From NCBI RefSeq assembly GCF_026212465.1, contig NC_080060.1, positions 17,365,797 to 17,429,796 of the forward strand: a DNA stretch of 64,000 bases, written 5' to 3'. Under the pieces are notes generated by a model that searched no databases, was not told the DNA's origin, and worked only from the letters and a program-made list of their open reading frames with translations. Made by a program: the position numbers and the translations under genes. The stretch is from Amaranthus tricolor. Its lineage: Eukaryota > Streptophyta > Magnoliopsida > Caryophyllales > Amaranthaceae. The first letter of the stretch is position 1; every line of letters begins with the position of its first letter. Shown here piece after piece: positions 42,049 to 53,736 of the stretch.

Positions 42049-44220
42049 CTACAACCCCCGGCCCCTTTTGTTTTGCGCACCGGTGGATGATGATGGTGTG
42101 AACTCGTCAACCTCCGCAATGACATTAAGAGCAGGAGCTCGTCGTTGACTAGCACGCTGATATGTGATAATCCTTTGCGGAGGCGATGGATGTGGCGGAG
42201 GAGTGTTGATGGAAGACGGGGGAACGAACGGCGACATAGTAGCGGATGTCGATGGCGATCTGGAAGACCGACCTCGAGTAGATGAACGCTGGCGGCCTCT
42301 TGTGGACCGAGAACTGGATCCTCCGGAAGAGCTACCTCTATGGGCTGAACTCCTTGGAGAAGGAGTGTGGAATGTGTCATCTACCTCGCCAATGACGGGT
42401 GGAGTCGGTATGAGGTACTCATAACCCGCCTGACTCAATGCATCGGTCAACGACGCGTTAATGGAGCCTAAGGTCTGAGAACATAGCCGATACCCCACGT
42501 CAACTGGCGATGTAGCGGCCCCTTGAATCGTGTCATTACATTGTATGAGTACCGATCGGATGCGCTCAGCCTGTTTGTTATCATTATGTTGTTAAAAGAG
42601 TTACTTAAAACTATTACTATTTGTTATGAGTGTTGAAAGAAAACGTACCAGTAACGTAGATGTCGGATGGTAATGTGATCCTGGCTGCGCAAATGCGGTG
42701 TTCGTTAGGCGTAATATGGAGATGCGCCTGTACCAACTCATGTACATAGCAGAGCTATGACCTGTGAAGTTATCTCCTCCAACCAATGTAGATGCTCGGT
42801 CGTTCCACGCATCTACATGCGATCTATGTCGTACGAGGTAGTTCTTGTCCCCAGTCCTCCGATCGATCGCATGTAGTTGAGGTTGGGTGTCACAGGCTTG
42901 CGGAATTACCTGCTCCAAACCGAATTGACGCATGACACGATCCGGGAAATGTAGCTCGACGATGTTAAAGCAAATAAGAGGACAACGCGATCTCCAAATC
43001 TCGTGGCCCGATGTACATATGTGCGGTAGAGCTTCCATCTTAGCCGCTGTGTAAGGCTGCCATGTCATCTGTAATAGAAATCAATATGCTTAGTAATGTA
43101 TACAATTTATTCATAACTAATACAAATAGTAAATGTTACTAACCTGCTCGTCCCGTTGTCGATCTAGTGCGTCCCTGTAGTAGACGAGAGTATGTGGGGA
43201 GTGGGATCTCGAAAGATATACGCGAAGCCAGTTGCAAACAAATAAACATTGATTAACATTTTCATCTATCATAAAATAGTGAAATTATGAATTTGAATAG
43301 TGAATTGAGTGTTGCTACCTTACTGCCAAAGGATCCATCCCGCGCCGATGCTGTGACCCTAATATCGGTTCAAAATCATCCGCGTCATCTTCCTGATCAT
43401 GTTGCCCATCCGGTCGAACCGTCCGAATAATGGGCCTCCCTATATGAATGTGCTCCCATGACCATATCTGTAACAACATCAAGCATCCACCCATGTCCTT
43501 GGCACCCTTACGAGATGCTCGACATAAGTTACGATACAGATACGCTAGGGTAGCACTTCCCCAACTGTACTCATCTACGCGCTCCAAGTCTCCCAGTAGA
43601 GGGAGATAGATCAACTGTACCGAGTCGCCGCTCTTGTCCGGAAACAAGATGCATCCAAACAGGTACAAGATGTAAGCTCGGGCATGTCTGTCAACCGTCA
43701 CATCATCTGCATCATCCTCAAGCGCGCTAAAATGCTGTCGAAGCCAAGTCAGCTTCAATGACGATCCAACGATGATCTTCGGCTGTGAGGGGTCTTGAGG
43801 GTTTTCCGGCCAAACCCCTAGCAGCTCATGTACTAATGCTGGCCAATTTCCCTCCCCATGACCAATGACTGCTTGTCCTTCAACCGGCATTCCCATGATA
43901 ACTGCCACATCTTGCACCGTGATCGTTGCCTCGCCAACTGTGAGGTGGAAGGTATGTGTCTCCGGCCTCCACCTCTCCACCAATGCAGTGATAAGAGCTC
44001 GATCGAGCTCTAAGCCCCCGCCCAACAACCGGTGAATGTATCTGAAACCAGCTAGCTCGACTACGTCTAATACCCTGTCATCCACCTCCCACCGTAACGT
44101 ACTCGCCTGGTAGTGCTGACGAGTAACCAATTGGGCAGTGGAGCCCTCCCTCGCAGCTACGCTCTTGTGTGTCGCCTGAAGCGTAAGCACTGATGGATCA
44201 ACTGGGCCCCGCATCGCCAT
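42049..44220 (-). CDS. Plant mobile domain (MAIN/PP7-long-form-like) protein
   Basis: Protein of the plant mobile domain (aminotransferase-like PMD, PF10536-type) family, found both in MULE and other transposons and in host MAIN genes needed for genome maintenance. Exons, minus strand: about 43324-44220, about 43144-43275 (5' border uncertain), 42649-43068 and 42049-42570. Exon 1 starts MAMRGPVDPSVL and has the PMD core: AGFRYIHRLLGGGLELDRAL, ALVERWRPETHTFHL, GEATITVQDVAVIMGMPVEG, ARAYILYLFGCILFPDKSG, LAYLYRNLCRAS. Exon 2 gives YYRDALDRQRDEQ. Exon 3 starts MTWQPYTA and has IVELHFPDRVMRQFGLEQVI. Exon 4 is a Ser/Arg/Pro-rich tail. No stop is seen inside the exons. GC content is distinctly higher than the surroundings. 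The gene is transposon-borne; its biochemical function is not established. Confidence 0.85.
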
Positions 44221-44958
44221 GATCGCTGTTACGTGTTTTTCATCGCCATAAGTGTTATAAAAATCATAAAAATATCATGACTTCCCTCGCATTATCTAAA
44301 TTTGCAACCAATTCAACATGTTTTTCAATGGGATAATGATCTTTCATGTGATATCTCCACCAATTTGCTACCAATTTGCAACCAATATCATGACTTCCTC
44401 ACCCCAATACACTATAACGGGAAGTGTAAATTTGAATACAAGAATTTGTGATACTAAGGTATTAGAACACTTATTATAAGGTTCATTTCAAATATAAAAG
44501 CTAAAAATACCATGAATATATACAAAAACCATTAAACTAACCCTACAAAGTAATAAACTTTCATTGAAGCATTTCATCAAACACTTTATATGCATACAAA
44601 ACAAATCCTAAAATTCAACTACAAATGTGTAAAACGTAAGCTTAAATCATGAAAACAATAGAATGTAACAAACAATTAACGTTTTTATAACTTCAATTCA
44701 AACAATAATGAACAAAAAAAACAATTTGCATATTGAACAAAAATTAGGGTTTTATTCATACCTTAAATGAGGATGAAAATGAACTAGTACACAAGGAGAA
44801 GATGGGAATGTAGTTTATTAGCTTAGTTGAATGAGAGGAATTGTAAATTTGAAGTAAATGAGAGTGAAGAATTTTTTTTTTTAGCAAAACCAGCAGCAAC
44901 TAAGAATGGAATGGAATGAATGAAAACTCACGACATTCTGGCTGCTTTGTACTGCTAC
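44221..44958. other. Upstream region of the plant-mobile-domain gene
   Basis: AT-rich DNA between the gene start and the right palindrome cluster. Presumed promoter and leader. Nothing else recognised. Confidence 0.5.
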
Positions 44959-44959
44959 C

Positions 44960-45092
44960 AAACCGCCACTTCAAGTGGCGGTTTACTTAACATTTTTTTT
45001 TTAAAAAAAAAAATTCCCATTACCAAACCGCCATCTCAGATGGCGTTTTACTCCAGATGCCTGAATAAAACCGCTACTTCATGTAGCGGTTA
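44960..45092. repeat. Three palindromes near the right MULE end
   Basis: AAACCGCCACTTCAAGTGGC-type palindromes start near 44960, 45025 and 45068, mirroring those at 41698-41828. The last two are degenerate (GATGGCGTTTT, GTAGCGGTTA). Confidence 0.88.
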
Positions 45093-45500
45093 TATTTAAA
45101 AAAAAAAAAATTTCTCAAAGCTATCCTACGTGGACGGTAATGTGGGAATTAGTTTTCCATTTCAAGCAAAATGGGAAATACTTTATACAATTGCATTATT
45201 TAGGGAAATGATTCGGTATTCTTATATTATTAAGCATTTTACAATAGTAATTTTTTTAAACTTTTTCCGTCCGAAATCGTTCAAAACCATTAACTTTATT
45301 TATGTTTTGAATTGAAAAATAAAAGAAAAAGAAAAAAAGTTAAGGGTTTGGAAAATTTTTGACGAAAAAATTTTAAAAAGATTACAGTGTAAAATGCTCA
45401 ATAGTACGAGGGTACTATTTATAATAAAAAAAAAACTTTGAGGTACCATTGATAAAGTGTTAAAACTTAGGAATCCCATTGATAATTTCTCATTTTTTTA

Positions 45501-46891
45501 TTTTACAAGTTAAAATGTCGAATTTCATATATTCTTCTTTTAACAAGAATACGAATAAAAATATTAGAATGTCAATATGTTGCTCTTATAAATAGTAATG
45601 CAAAATACAAATTACAATTTGGAAAATTGTATTTTTCCCTTTGTTGATGGCTAAAATAAAATTTACACAAATTACACTAAGAACAAACTTGAAGATAAAC
45701 TTTGTAATGACAACCGTTACCCGGAAACTGGATACTTGTTTTATGCGTGTAATCACTTTCCTTTTGTGATACTTCCCCCACAAAGGTACTTGGGTTGAGA
45801 CTTAAAAATTCACAACGAGATACAAACAACACGACACACCCTTAGTACTTAGGGTATGTCACTTAATAATAAAGTGTTTAGTGAATTATAAACTTTGGAA
45901 ATTCTATCAAGAAGTTTATAACTCTTTTTGAAAGAACACAAGTAAGAGAGAAAGCAAGGAAAAAAAATCAAAAATTAGGTGTGTGTGTGTGACATCCTTC
46001 CGCAAGCCCTTTCTATACTATTTCAACTATACCAATGAATCATCAACATTTAATCACACATTAATGATTAAGCATAATGACCATCAATAAACACCATTGT
46101 AACTATGCTATTCATGAGCATTATTCCTCCGCATTATGCCTTTGTAAAATCAAAATTGATATGGAATCCAATGCACTTAATTCAAAGAACACATAAAGAC
46201 ACAACAGTCTGATTAGAACAAAAAGCTGAGTCGACTTTTGTTCCACCCACAGGAAATTCTTCTTGTTACTCTTCTTCTTCTTGCATGAAATTTACCATTT
46301 TCTTCTTCTTCAAGCTTTTGTTGTCTTATTTCTTCTTCAAGTTCTCGCCATTTTTAGTTTTTTTGTGTCTTCTTGTTCTTGTTCTTGTTCTTGCTCAACC
46401 CTTGAAATTAAAGCATTTAAGTATAATTTCTTCAAGCTCCATGGTGTTTTTGGTTCGAGTTTTTTTTATACTAATTTTTGTTTTTTGTTTTTCATTGCAG
46501 GTTACATAACCCAATTATAGATACAATATTGTCATCTAAATACCAAGGTAATTTCTATTCAACTATCAAGTTTTGTCTTTGATATTTTTATGTGTATATA
46601 ACTACTAATTTAGATTAATTATAATTTTAAGGTAGATTAATAAAGTTGTTTTATTTTAGTTGTTTTTAAGTTTTACATTTTTCAAGTTTATGTTATTATT
46701 AGTTTGTTAATTATTTTTATTTATGTGTATTTTCTTAAAAAATGATTTTTTTGTTTATATATGTTTTGTAATTAGAATATACATAAGAATAATTTAAATA
46801 ATATGAAGGCTCATTAGGTTAATTAGGGTTAAATAGAGTTAATTTGGGTTGATTAGGTTTAAGTTTATATTTATTTTTAATTAATCACACT
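45501..46891. other. Interval upstream of the CACTA tnp2 remnant
   Basis: Holds a short (GT)n near 45980 and a CTT-rich stretch at 46260-46400. Frames in the CTT-rich stretch are low-complexity Phe/Leu/Ser translations and not believable genes. It is probably the 5' region of the CACTA element; its CACTA terminus was not found. Confidence 0.4.
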
Positions 46892-48104
46892 TAGGACAAA
46901 AGATAGTTCTTGGATGTATAGTAGCATTAAATCGTTACAATTTGTTAATGGGGTATTAGAATCTTTTATTATTACCGTCGAACATCAAGTTAGGAGGGGG
47001 GGTTTGTTTTTGTTACCCATGTGTCAAGTGTGGCAATGTATCAAAGGTAAATAGTGTTAACATCCTTAGGGAGCACATACTTCGACGTGGATTTAGGCCT
47101 CAATATCATGTTTGGTTTTGGCATGGTGAGGAGGGGTATTACGAAGAAAATATTATTGATGAGGATGTTAATGAGGATGTCAATGAGGATGTAGATCGTG
47201 TTAATAGGTTTGAGACAAATGAAGAGAATGTCAATGAGAATGTAGATCGTGTTGAAGAGATGATGGAGGGGGTCAAGGATGAGTTAAGAAAACGTTCTAG
47301 TGTTTTTGACTTGTTGACAGTGGCTTCTCAAAAGCCTTTGTACCCTGGATGTACAAAGTTCACCAACCTAACAACCATCTTGTCAATTTTCAACAGTAAA
47401 TCAAAGTTTAATTGAAGTGACAATAGTTTCACAATGTTATTAGAAGCGTTGGGTGTGATGCTCCCTAATGGAAATGAAACTTCCAAAGCCGACATATTAT
47501 GCCAAAAAACTCTTCGTCTTAGAGTACCAGAAAATTCATGCGTGTCCGAATGACTGTGTAATTATCGGAATGAAAATGAAAACTTAGAAGAGTGTTCGAG
47601 GTGTGGGTTATCGCTTTATAAGTATACATGGGCTCAAGATCCTAAAGGGCCTCCTAAATTATAATGGTATCTTTCAATAATACCTAGATGCAAGCGCTTA
47701 TTTTCAATAAAGAAAGATGTGTCAAATTTGAGGTGGCATGCTGATAGTGTGAAGAAAGGTCACTTGCTCACACATCCAGCTGATTCTCTGAAGTATAAGA
47801 TTATTAATAGGTTGCATAAGACATTTGGGAATGAAGATCATAATTTAAGTCTTGAGTCGTGTATGCATGGAATGAACCCATTCGGCAATTTTAGCTCTCA
47901 ACATAGTACTTAGCCGGTACTATTAGTTATCTATAATTTGCCTCCTTGGTTATGTATGAAGCGTAAGTACAGTATGCTTTTTCTTCTAATCTCGAGTCCT
48001 AAACAACATGGGAATGACATAGATAAATATCTTGCACCTCTCGTTGAGGATTTAAGAAAGATATGAAATGAAGGGGTACTGTGTTTGATGCACATGCTAA
48101 AGAT
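46892..48104 (+). pseudogene. CACTA tnp2 transposase, N-terminal half
   Basis: First part of an En/Spm-type transposase. It starts with the transposase-associated domain: DSSWMYSSIKSLQFVNGVLE near 46900, then REHILRRGFRPQYHVWFWHG (47065-47130) and an acidic NEDVNEDVDRV repeat. The tnp2 domain follows: KTLRLRVPENSC, CSRCGLSLYKY, PRCKRLFSIKKD, NLRWHADSVK, LTHPADSLKYK, LVIYNLPPWLCMKRKYSMLF and KYLAPLVEDLRKI. The usual ATG context is changed to AGG. Several stops are present. It is split at 48104 by the Copia insertion and resumes at 59437. Confidence 0.88.
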
Positions 48105-49337
48105 TGATAAGAGATCGAATACTTTCTAGAGGGGGGTGAATAGAGAGTATGCCCGTTTAAAATATTTCATTGGAAGGTGAGCTCAAGAGCTTGGGAGACC
48201 TTTCAAAACAGTATTCTAGAATTCTTTTAGGTCAAACAATAAATCTAAGAACTAAATAAGAAAATGAATTTGAATAAGAATAAGGGATTTGTTAACGAGG
48301 TTCGACTATCAATAGTCTACTCCCCGCCTATGGGTTCTTTTCCAACCCTTAAGATCCAACGCCTTTTATTAATGAACCTTAGATGACTAAGAAGATCTCT
48401 CTATCTTCTCTGACCATGTTCTTCCCGTTGAAGAACGTTTTATAAGTTTCCTTGATAAAAGTTCTAATCCCAATCTCGCAAAAAAGAAGTCAAATTAATA
48501 CTTTAAAAAGTAGTTCAAGCTTTTCTGGCATAAATTAAAGTTCTAATTCTCTTTTTTACTCTAAAACCTATTACAAATGAGAGAGTTACATGAATTAAGT
48601 TTAAAACACTTTTTGATATTAAAACTCAATGTAAGTAGAAAGCTATTTCGTAAGTTGTGTTGCAATCTTTTAATTCTTGAATGAAGCCACCTATATATAT
48701 GTTACGCCTTCAATATAGCCATTAAAACAATTGAAAATTCATTCTTTAATTTTTGCCAACTGGTTATGCTGAACCAGTCTTCAAAATCTTGGACAACAAT
48801 TAAAATTGACGTTCCACTTTGACTTGTTCAACACACGTTTTTGTTACTATTTTTAGCTCTTTCAAATCTTTGATATATTGCCACGTTAGTACTCATGCCA
48901 AGCACTGAATATTGATTAATTCAAACAAAAACAACCGAAATACATAAGCCACATAAAATTCCTAGATTTTAGCTTCATTTGAATTATTTATCGTATTTTT
49001 TAGGTGAGCTAAAACAACTCCACATTTATAGGAAAACCTATAATTAGTGTAAAATTGTTTACCAAGTAAATTACTTATTTAATTAATTAAGTTATAAACC
49101 GTGTAATTAAAGTATATGAAAAAAACGTGTAATTACTTATTTAGACATAAATTTTATTTAATCTTATCTTATAAAAACATTAAACTTAAGACAATTTATT
49201 TTTAAACTTATTTCAACATATTTTTGAACTTAAATTATCTATCAATTTAACACTTTATATCCAATATGATTTTGGACCTATTTAAACAACTAAATATGAT
49301 TACTTAATTTATTTGTTTAATTTAATATGTGTCTTCA
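48105..49337 (-). repeat. Copia 3' LTR
   Basis: 1233 bp, reading TG...CA. It matches 58303-59436, sharing GATCGAATACT, GGGATTTGTTAACGA and CTATGGGTTCTTTTCCAACC. The polypurine tract lies just inside it on the minus strand. Confidence 0.9.
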
Positions 49338-49350
49338 ATCTCCCCCTTGA
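49338..49350 (-). other. Copia polypurine tract
   Basis: On the minus strand, TCAAGGGGGAGAT sits immediately before the 3' LTR. This is the classical plus-strand priming site. Confidence 0.85.
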
Positions 49351-50045
49351 TGAAAGTCAAAATCATATTTTCCTAAATCATATTACTAGGTGACCATGAT
49401 TTAAAACATGATACGAACAAATACTTAGATAAATCTATAAACCTTGTTATGTTATTATTAAGCAGAAATTTTCAAGACTTTGAAATCTGTCTCAAAACAG
49501 AACTGTAAGCATAATATAACATATGTATAAACCAATGACAATACATGCATAGAATTTAATATCAATAAAACGTTATCTAAACCAACAAGCTAAGCAACCA
49601 ATGAACCAACCATAATTCATGCAAAGAGACAATCATCCTAATTTTTAGATCGTATCATCAATAATTTATCACGATCATTAATAACTAGCATCATCAACCA
49701 ACATATGAACAACAATCAATGTTAACGACCAACACTACCCACCAAGCATAAGTATCAACATGAATATGATAATGAACATGATTAATATGTATAATGCAGC
49801 AAGCATAATAATCAAACAGTAAGCAAGCAAAAGAAATAAGCAGCGTGTAAAACAACTATGCAAAACAAACTACAACTAATCTAAGCTATTACAACCAAAA
49901 TAAAATATTCTCCCCCTTTTTGACTTTCAGCAAAAAAGAAATCGGGAACTAAAATGTTTGGGATTATTGTACCAAAAACTAAAATGTTTGCCAAAAATAA
50001 AATATTGTTCATCAAACTTAACAAATTTACAACTTGGATCCAGTC
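49351..50045. other. Copia 3' non-coding region
   Basis: AT-rich, between the extra ORF and the polypurine tract. A second CCCCCTTTTTGAC motif at 49913 resembles another polypurine stretch. Confidence 0.55.
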
Positions 50046-51440
50046 TTCCCCTTCTTGGAAGCTTTTGATTTACCAGTAGAAGAAGTTTTCACGTCAGCTT
50101 GTAGAGTAGTCTCAATAGTTGGTGGTGGTGGTGCTTATGTAATGGGGTCAACAATCTCCTCTTCTTAAACTGTATGCTCAAACTCATCCTTGGTTACCTC
50201 CTCCTCCTTCTCTGCAGCCTCTCCCTCTTCTACCTCTTCTTCCAATACTACATCCTCAACAACCATGCCTTTCATCTCTTTCATGAAAGTTTCCAACATA
50301 AAAGTCAGGGTAGACACTTTATCGTGTAACACAAGGATGGACATTTTCATTTCATTAACCTCTGAGTCAAGAGACTGGAGGCGAGAGTAGGTGGTGTGTT
50401 CTTTAAGTTGTGGTTCAAGGCGTGTAAGCTTCTTTCCATGGATGTTTTGGAGATCCTTTTTTTTAGATATTTATAAGTGTGAGTGTAAGTACTTACCATT
50501 AACTTTGAATATGCCAAGGGGAGGGAGGACATTGTTAGAGAGGGACTGAGGGCTAGAATAATTCACTTCCTCTAAATTAGAGAGCAGAGTAAAATGGTCA
50601 AAGACCAATGTCAATAGATTAGCATAGGGAAGAGCAATGTTTCGTAGAGGAGAACTACAAAAAGGTAAGTTTGAAATGATGAGGAAGGCATAATCAATTG
50701 TTTTTTACAGAAGCAACCTTCCACATGATATTAATGTGCGCATCTGTAACAAGTTCACAAGAAGAGTTTCGAGAATAGACAGTCTTAACAAGGAGATTAT
50801 GAAGTAACTTCCCACACAAATTCAAGCCATTATGGGTAAGTTGTTTTGTTGAAGAAAAATCAGAATGGGAGGCAAGAACAATCATATCATTGGCATTTCG
50901 AAAAGCCATTAGGGGTAGAATCTTCAAATCAAGTGAAAATTTAAACAAATCATTGATGAGGGTTCTAGAGATTACAATCTCTTGGACTTTGACAAAACTC
51001 CTTAAGGCTGAAAACCCATCAACGGTTATGAAAGAAAGATTACGATTGAAAACTTTAACAAGAGTAGGGTAAGTGATTGAACCTGCATCTAACAATTTCC
51101 AGGAGTTGTTTGAAATAAGGAGGAAACAACATCGAAATCTTTTAACAAGAAGAAATTATAGTCAAGAATGTCAATAAAAGATAATGAACGGTGCTTGAAA
51201 GTATCAATCAATTTCCCAAATGCAGTATGATTTTCAAACTAATTTTTCAAAAACTTTAAAGAAGCAAGAGGTGAGGGAATTGTTGGGTTTGGGGTTTCAA
51301 GCCCTGGAGATTTTGAGGATTTACCTTTTTCAGATTTGGTGGAAGAACGAGTGATTTTTCATTTTTAGTGCTATAGATGAGTTCTTGAATGCTTAAAAGA
51401 GAAAGAAAGGATTTCTTGAAATAGAAAGGCAAGATTACAA
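50046..51440 (-). pseudogene. Extra 3' ORF of the Copia element (plant transposon protein domain)
   Basis: This lies downstream of pol, where SIRE elements carry their so-called envelope-like ORF. The order is a Lys/Ser/Pro-rich start (near 51330), then FGKLIDTFKHRSLSFIDIL, YPTLVKVFNRNLSFITVDGF, LRSFVKVQEIVISRTLINDL. Next come KLLHNLLVKTVYSRNSSCEL and VTDAHINIMWKV, resembling the putative plant transposon protein domain (PF20167 type). The C-terminal part has a coiled-coil-like LDSEVNEMKMSILVLHDKVS and a Glu-rich tail ending near 50165. No clear signal peptide or membrane segment is visible, so an envelope function is not supported. Frames are broken by several stops. Confidence 0.65.
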
Positions 51441-51984
51441 GTTTCGAAATGCAGTATGCAAAGAGAAAATTCACAAAGGGTTTAAAAGGCCAAAACAAGT
51501 GCAATGGATTTGACACAATAAAGTTGTGATTTGACAACTTTGGAAAAAAGCAATAATGAGTATGAACAAAAATTTGATCAGCTTGTGAGATTAAGTTACG
51601 TGAGAGAGTGAATGTAATCACAATTATGAGAGAAATTTATGGCTTAATTGAAATGGGACAAGATACATCAACTAATTTGTAAAGTATAGCTTTTGATGAA
51701 CCAATTTTATTTCCATAAATACAATATTAGTTTAAGATAATTAAACATCCTTTATTAATTAAAGGTATTTAATTTCAAAATCCATTTTTTATTATATAAA
51801 GTATATTTTCAGCAATTGAAATTTATTTTTCAACCCTTAAATATACGTTAAATAAAGACATGTACATTTCTCATGCAATCACACAAAATTTTTATGTAAG
51901 ATAATCATGCAAATTACTAGAATAATTAATTAAAATACTCCCCTTAAATACATACTTAGTATTGATTTTACCCTAACTCCCCCT

Positions 51985-52725
51985 AAGTTCATGCAACGTC
52001 ATTCAACATTCCAAGTTCCATACGAATATATGCAAAACGATCAGGACATAAAGGTTTTGTAAATATATCAGCTAATTGATTTTCTATAGGAGTAAAAGAT
52101 AAAGAAATATTACCTTTTCCAACATGATCATGTATGAAGTGGTGACGTATACTAGATTTTTAGTAATACAAATTGCACTTGTATTGTTTCACACTTAATT
52201 GGAATACCTTTGAGATCAACTCCAAGATCATGAAGTTGTTGTGCAATCCATAAAATTTGAGAACAACATGCAACGGCTGCTATATATTCCGTTTCTACCG
52301 TAGATAAAGCCACTCAATTTTGCTTTTTAGAATACCATGAAATCAAAGATGATCCCAAGAATTGACACAATCCTGAAGTGCTCTTTCTATCCTCCTTATA
52401 GCCGGCATAATCCGCATCTGAAAAACCAATTAAAGCAAAACTATGACAACTAGGGTACCATAGACCAAAGTCTTTAGTCCCATGTAAATAGCTAAAGATT
52501 CTATTAACTGCTGTTAACTAAGATTCTTTTGGGTTAGCTAGAAAACGAGCACATAAACAAACAAAAAACATTATGTCCGGACGGTTAGCTGTTGAATACA
52601 ATAAAGAACAAATCATACCTCTATAAGACGTTTGATCAACACTCTTACCATTTATATGTTGATCTAGACTTAATGTTGCACTCATGGGTGTATTGGCACT
52701 TTTGCATTGTTCATATTGTACTTCT
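51985..52725 (-). pseudogene. Copia RNase H region
   Basis: C-terminal end of pol. Readable motifs are PMSATLSLDQHINGKSVDQT, YRGMICSLLYSTANRPDIMF, RIFSYLHGTKDFGLWYP, GFSDADYAGYKEDRKSTSG, ALSTVETEYIAAVACCSQ and LWIAQQLHDLG. The catalytic Asp (SDADYAG) and Glu (ETEYIA) are present. Stops appear in several places. Confidence 0.88.
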
Positions 52726-53446
52726 TTAAAAGATCTCTAACATATTTACTTTGACAATAAATATGCCATCTTTGTTTTGCTTTATTTGTAGTCCAAGAAA
52801 AATTTTTAAGTCTCCCATCATGCTCATTTCATATTCGTTGCACATGATCTTAGAAAATTCCTTGCATAAAGAATTATTAGCAGCTCCAAACAATATATCA
52901 TTAACATATACTTGAACAATAAGAATATCTTTTACTTTAGTCTTAATAACAAGCATTTTATCAATTTTACCTCGGTGAAAGTTATTCTTAAGTAAATGTG
53001 AGCTAAATATGTCATACCAAGCACTTGGAGCTTGTTTCAAGCTATATAATGCTTTGTTAAATTTAAACACAAGATTATGCAAATTCGAATTTTCAACACA
53101 GTTGTTAAACATATACTTCCTCTTGTAAGTAGCCTTTTAAGAAAGCACATTTAGTATCCATTTGATATAATTTTATGTTCATATACGAAGCAAAAGTAAG
53201 CATAATTCGAATAGATTCTAATCTTGCTATGGGTGAAAAAGTTTCATCATAATCAATACCTTCTTCTTGATTATAGCCTTGAGCTACTAGCCTTGCCTTG
53301 TTCCTTATGATCTCTCCATCCTCATTAAGCTTATTGCGAAAGAACCATCTAGTTCCAATAATAGTACGATCTAGTGGTCTTTCAACTAGATCCCAAACTT
53401 TATTTCTTTCGAATTCATTTAATTCACTTGCATAGTAATGATCCAC
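52726..53446 (-). pseudogene. Copia reverse transcriptase region
   Basis: RNA-dependent DNA polymerase of the Copia element. Motifs in order are WDLVERPLDRTIIGTRWFFR, KARLVAQGYNQEEGIDYDET, FSPIARLESIRIMLTFA, LYQMDTKCAFLKGYLQEEVY (with Lys where Val is usual before CAFL), ALYSLKQAPSAWYD and VQVYVNDILFGA. The catalytic box is YVND instead of YVDD, and a frame change occurs near 53108. The enzyme is therefore dead as read. Confidence 0.92.
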
Positions 53447-53736
53447 TCCGGTTTTTGTATAGCTTCTTTTATATCCTTTGGTTCTACAAGAGAAACAAAA
53501 GCAGAAAATGCAGATAAATTTTTACGAGAGGATTAAGTTTGAGTACCTGTGTTTGGATCACTCATTATGTTTTTCGGAGGATGTTGAGATGACAATCTAA
53601 AACTTCTTCTTAGTATGGATGGTGTGTGATTGTTTACAGATTTCATTCCTACTTCCTTTGAGGAATCTTTAGTTGGAGTATTTAAATCAGTACGTTCAGG
53701 AGCTCTTTCAGGTCTTGAGGTTGGGTCTTGATGTGT
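53447..53736 (-). pseudogene. Copia pol linker before reverse transcriptase
   Basis: Reads PTSRPERAPERTDLNTPTKD and FRLSSQHPPKNIMSDPNTGT, then SAFVSLVEPKDIKEAIQKPE, the usual stretch before the RT core. A stop appears near 53535. Confidence 0.75.

Larger units (their letters stand above)
41503..45491 (-). mobile_element. MULE carrying a plant-mobile-domain gene
   Basis: Ends AGAAATGATTAGTGGTAT (left) and the inverse of GAGAAATTATCAATGGGAT (right) form diverged terminal inverted repeats of more than 80 bp with repeated AATGGTA words. Flanking 9-mers ATTACTTTA and ATTTTTTTA match at 7 of 9 positions, as expected of an aged Mutator duplication. It holds one spliced gene and palindrome clusters near both ends. 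No mudrA-type transposase is present. Confidence 0.75.

Noticed and set aside
42015..42424. Overlapping frames in and opposite exon 4 of the plant-mobile-domain gene
   Set aside because: GC-rich coding DNA leaves shadow frames open. The frame continuing from exon 3 has the expected phase and ends RGRGL.
46263..46520. Phe/Leu/Ser-rich frames resembling membrane peptides
   Set aside because: Produced by a CTT/TTC-rich tract; overlapping frames both stay open for the same compositional reason.
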